Positions 4,758 to 7,382 of a stretch of DNA of 7,382 nucleotides are shown here, in pieces. The notes beneath the pieces are model-generated. The model was not told the origin of the DNA and made no database searches. It saw nothing but the letters and a program-made list of their open reading frames with translations. The stretch lies in contig JANMDU010000119.1 of assembly GCA_031376455.1 (NCBI GenBank), positions 1 to 7,382 on the forward strand, read 5' to 3'. Position 1 is the first letter of the stretch. The number at the start of each line of letters is the position of its first letter. A program made the translations under genes and the position numbers. This DNA comes from JANMDU01 sp031376455 (GTDB lineage: Bacteria; Pseudomonadota; Gammaproteobacteria; Burkholderiales; Burkholderiaceae_C).

Positions 4758-6574
4758 TAAATGTCAGTGGCCAAATCTTCAAGAAGACTCATGAAAGCAT
4801 CGATGCCCAATTGCATATCGTCTTGCGTGGTGGATTCGAGGGGGTTGTGGCTGATACCGGAGTTTTCTCCGCGAACGAAGAGCATGGCTTGCGGCATGAT
4901 TTCGTGCAGCTTCATCGCATCATGGCCTGCACCGCTGGGCATTTTGAAAATCGGCAAAGCTGTTGAAGAGACGGCTTTTTCCCAGCGCGCTTGCCATACA
5001 ACATCAGATGGCGCTGCGGCGGCTCGCATGGTTTCTTCGACGGAATAGCTCACGCCGCGTCGCTCACAAATCGTTTTCAATTGAATGAGCACATCAGCGA
5101 CCAAGGCATCGCGCTGTGCATCGGTGGGCGCGCGAAGATCGAGGCTGAAATTGCATTTGCCGGGCACGACATTGATCGAGCCACTGGGCACATGGAGCAT
5201 GCCAATCGTGGCCACCGAATCACCGTCGCGCGTGGCACGGCTTTCCATATAAACACTGAACTCTGCAAGCGCGGCTGCCGCATCGCGCCGTGTGGCCATC
5301 GGCGTCGTGCCCGCATGGCTGGCTTGCCCGATGATCTCGCCGAGCATACGCACGCTGCCATTGATGGAAGTAACGATGCCGAGCGGCAAATTCATTACGT
5401 TGAGCACGGGGCCTTGCTCGATATGCACTTCCACAAAGCCAAGATACTCTGCGGGATCGCGCTTCATAGATGCTATCTTTTCAATAGCAGTTTGCGCAGA
5501 TGTTGTGCCGGCAAACAGCACATTTTTCATCAAAATGCCATCTTTGTCGGCCTGCTCCAGCCATGCAGGATTGAAATGCCCAGTGAGCGCACCCGAACCT
5601 AAGAAAGTGGCTTTGTAGCGCTGGCCTTCTTCTTCTGCAAACGCGACCACCTCGATGCCAAAAGGCAAGCGCTTGGCATCCTTGTGCAGCTCGCGCACGC
5701 ACATCATGGGCAGAAAAATGCCCAAGCGACCATCGTATTTGCCGCCATTGCGCACCGTGTCGTAGTGGCTGCCCGTCAGGAGTGCTTTTTGAAGCCTTTT
5801 TGGCACTTCGCCGACGTGTTTATTGCGCAACCAGCTATCACTTTCATAGCGACCAACCACATTGCCCAGTACATCGATTTCCACCGAATCAAAGCCGCAT
5901 TCGCGCATGCGAGCGGCAATCTCGGCTGCGCAGGCTCGATGAGCATCGGTCATGTAAGTGACGGTGAGCTGGCCGTTCTCTTTGAAACCTGGGTCGCTAT
6001 GCTGCGCGAGGCTTTCATGCCAATTCCACAGCTCGCTGCCTAATTCTGGCTGCATGCCGAACTTATCGTTCAAGCGAATCTCAGCGATGCGGTGAATATT
6101 GCGCAAGCACTCGGCCAATTCAAAATCAGGATGACCGTGCAGGCGACGCTCAAAAGTGCCGATGATCTGCTCGCGCGTTAGCCCGATGCCGCGCGGCCCG
6201 CGCACGGCGAGGATGAAAGGCCAGCCGAATTTGGCGTTGTAATCCGCGTTGAGTTTTTGGATCTTTGCGAATTCTTCGGCGCTGCAATTCGTGAGGCCTG
6301 CTTTGCTTTGTTCGTTGGTGGATTCATCGGTCAAGGTGTTGCTGACCATCGCTTTGCCAGCAAGCTCGGGGTGAGCACGGATCAAAGCGATTTGCTGATC
6401 GCGAGCGGACTGCGTGACGACTTGTGTCATCGCATATTTAAGCGAAGCAAGCGTTGCAAAAGGGCGCTGATCTAAAGCCGCGCGAGCGATCCAAGGCGAA
6501 TGCTCATACGTGCCCTCCAGCAGCGCAGCCGCCTCATCGCGCGGCAAAGTATTGATGTGTAGGAGCGTGATCAT
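4757..6574 (-). CDS. Bifunctional OHCU decarboxylase / allantoate amidohydrolase
   Basis: This is a 605-aa fusion of two urate-pathway enzymes. The N-terminal UraD domain (about 1-170) converts 2-oxo-4-hydroxy-4-carboxy-5-ureidoimidazoline to S-allantoin. It shows the catalytic-histidine motif RAHPELAGK (H68), S85 and E88 in ESTNEQSKAGL, KFGWPFILAVRG (115-126) and HRIAEIRL (161-168). The C-terminal AllC domain (about 195-605) hydrolyses allantoate to ureidoglycine, CO2 and ammonia. Its metal site looks intact: GSHYDTV (H270), GGKYDGRLG (D281), FAEEEGQRY (E315/E316), VEVHIEQGP (H384), ASHAGTTPM (H420), SGAGHDAM and SHNPLEST (H576). The frame stays open 23 codons upstream, but the ATG at 6574 is chosen because it begins the UraD domain (MITLLHINTL) and overlaps the puuE stop as ATGA, a sign of coupled translation. 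Fusions of this type are known in Burkholderiales-like genomes. Confidence 0.93.
   Translation of the reverse strand: MITLLHINTLPRDEAAALLEGTYEHSPWIARAALDQRPFATLASLKYAMTQVVTQSARDQQIALIRAHPELAGKAMVSNTLTDESTNEQSKAGLTNCSAEEFAKIQKLNADYNAKFGWPFILAVRGPRGIGLTREQIIGTFERRLHGHPDFELAECLRNIHRIAEIRLNDKFGMQPELGSELWNWHESLAQHSDPGFKENGQLTVTYMTDAHRACAAEIAARMRECGFDSVEIDVLGNVVGRYESDSWLRNKHVGEVPKRLQKALLTGSHYDTVRNGGKYDGRLGIFLPMMCVRELHKDAKRLPFGIEVVAFAEEEGQRYKATFLGSGALTGHFNPAWLEQADKDGILMKNVLFAGTTSAQTAIEKIASMKRDPAEYLGFVEVHIEQGPVLNVMNLPLGIVTSINGSVRMLGEIIGQASHAGTTPMATRRDAAAALAEFSVYMESRATRDGDSVATIGMLHVPSGSINVVPGKCNFSLDLRAPTDAQRDALVADVLIQLKTICERRGVSYSVEETMRAAAAPSDVVWQARWEKAVSSTALPIFKMPSGAGHDAMKLHEIMPQAMLFVRGENSGISHNPLESTTQDDMQLGIDAFMSLLEDLATDI
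6571..6574 (-). other. ATGA start-stop overlap
   Basis: The uraD-allC start codon and the puuE stop codon share ATGA. No Shine-Dalgarno is seen upstream of this ATG, so the downstream enzyme is probably translated by ribosomes finishing puuE, which would tie the amounts of the two proteins together. Confidence 0.8.
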
Positions 6575-7382
6575 GGTGCGGGAAAACCGTGTGGGTGAAG
6601 CTTTGCCCAATGCTGAGCGATATCCATGCGTTTGGCGATCCACACATCTTTGAATTGCGCGATGTGATCGAGAAAACGTTGCAGTGCTGCAATCCGCCCC
6701 GGCCGGCCGAGCAAGCGGCAGTGCATGCCGATGCTCATCATCTTTGGCTGATTCAAACCCGCCGGATCACCTTCGTCATACAGCGCGTCAAAAGTGTCTT
6801 TGAGGTACTGAAAAAACGGATCGGCATGCGAGAAACCCTGCGGCAAGCTAAACCGCATGTCGTTGCAATCGAGCGTGTAGGGCACGATAAGCTGATGTGC
6901 ATCCGCGCCATCACTCTTGCGCAGCCTCATCCAAAACGGAAGATCGTCACCGTAGTAATCGCTCCCGTAGGCGAAGCCTTGATCAGCAACCAAGCGCAGC
7001 GTATTCGGGCTGTCGCGCCCGGTGTACCAGCCCTGTGCTTGAATGCCCAGCGATTTAAAAATCGCTAAGGCTTCCTGCATATGCGCGCGCTCCATCGCTT
7101 CGGGCAGATTTTGATAAGCAATCCATTTAAGACCGTGGCAAGCGATCTCGTGGCCAAGTTCTTTAAATGCAGCGGTCACATCCGGGCAGCGCTGTAAGGC
7201 CGATGCCACGCCAAACACCGTCAGCGGCAAACCGCGCTTTTCAAACTCACGCAAGATGCGCCACACGCCTGCTCGCGAACCATATTCATAAATCCCATCC
7301 ATGCTCATATGCCGCGCTGGGAAGCTGGCTGGGTTGAACATCTCGGAGAGAAACGTCTCGCTGCCCGCATCGCCATGCAAGA
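6571..7382 (-). CDS. puuE: Allantoinase PuuE, polysaccharide-deacetylase fold (5' end missing)
   Basis: This is the PuuE type of allantoinase, which opens the ring of allantoin to give allantoate. It belongs to the NodB/polysaccharide-deacetylase fold, not the amidohydrolase (AllB) family. About 269 codons are visible. Clear PuuE blocks, numbered from the first visible codon, are YEYGSRAGVWR (31-41), GHEIACHG (76-83), GWYTGR (117-122), PYTLDCNDMRF (167-177), SIGMHCRLLGRPGR (216-229) and the C-terminal RMDIAQHW (251-258). The first full visible codon is TTG (7380-7378), followed by HGDAGSE. Family members carry LHGD at this point, so it is an internal leucine, not the start. The family length of about 310 aa implies that roughly 40-50 N-terminal residues lie beyond the window. 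Its product is the substrate of the AllC half of the next gene. Confidence 0.93.
   Translation of the reverse strand, partial: LHGDAGSETFLSEMFNPASFPARHMSMDGIYEYGSRAGVWRILREFEKRGLPLTVFGVASALQRCPDVTAAFKELGHEIACHGLKWIAYQNLPEAMERAHMQEALAIFKSLGIQAQGWYTGRDSPNTLRLVADQGFAYGSDYYGDDLPFWMRLRKSDGADAHQLIVPYTLDCNDMRFSLPQGFSHADPFFQYLKDTFDALYDEGDPAGLNQPKMMSIGMHCRLLGRPGRIAALQRFLDHIAQFKDVWIAKRMDIAQHWAKLHPHGFPAP

Noticed and set aside
4991..5602. Plus-strand open frame of 203 codons opposite the AllC domain
   Set aside because: It is antisense to strongly conserved AllC coding sequence; its translation is rich in His, Arg and Ala as expected of a shadow frame and matches no family I know.
6575..6643. 23-residue N-terminal extension of the UraD-AllC protein
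   Set aside because: The extension overlaps the puuE coding region and does not resemble UraD; the ATGA overlap start at 6574 begins the domain directly.
6589..7068. Plus-strand open frame of 159 codons opposite puuE
   Set aside because: It is antisense to conserved PuuE motifs with no recognisable product; a shadow of the real gene.
7378..7380. TTG as the start codon of puuE
   Set aside because: The residues that follow (HGDAGSE) match an internal LHGD segment of PuuE proteins, so the gene continues beyond the window.

Overview
The window carries six protein genes, all on the minus strand, and looks like part of a purine (urate/allantoin) breakdown locus from a proteobacterium, most likely a betaproteobacterium of the Burkholderiales. 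That placement is an inference. It rests on the fused UraD-AllC protein, a PuuE-type allantoinase, a TauA/SsuA-like ABC transporter, the moderate GC content and the style of the protein sequences. No rRNA or other marker gene is present to confirm it.

Reading in the direction of transcription, from right to left: puuE (allantoinase, cut by the right edge of the window) overlaps by 4 nt the start of a bifunctional gene. That gene encodes an OHCU decarboxylase (UraD) fused to an allantoate amidohydrolase (AllC). Together the two genes cover three consecutive steps: OHCU to S-allantoin, to allantoate, to ureidoglycine. After a 148-nt gap filled with a palindromic array of CACGAAA-like short repeats comes an M20-family (ArgE/DapE-like) amidohydrolase, which lacks two expected metal ligands. 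After a further 196-nt gap with a candidate GntR-type operator comes a complete ABC importer: a periplasmic substrate-binding protein, an ATPase and a permease of the nitrate/sulfonate/taurine/NMT1 class. The substrate-binding-protein gene is separated from the ATPase gene by a strong stem-loop and a possible internal promoter/operator. The importer's substrate cannot be read from the sequence. Its location suggests a ureide, hydantoin, purine or related nitrogen compound.

The left 370 nt hold no convincing gene. They contain two neighbouring inverted-repeat elements of 141 and 150 nt. Each has perfect or near-perfect 25-29 bp arms around a 91-92 nt core that itself contains small hairpins. 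The first resembles REP/BIME-type dispersed elements. The second begins 23 nt past the permease stop codon and could terminate or stabilise the transporter mRNA.

The main points of interest are the M20 enzyme with non-canonical metal-site residues, the paired inverted-repeat elements, the CACGAAA repeat palindrome, and the uncharacterised importer tied to ureide catabolism. The core enzymes belong to known families, and I see no clearly new multi-gene system.
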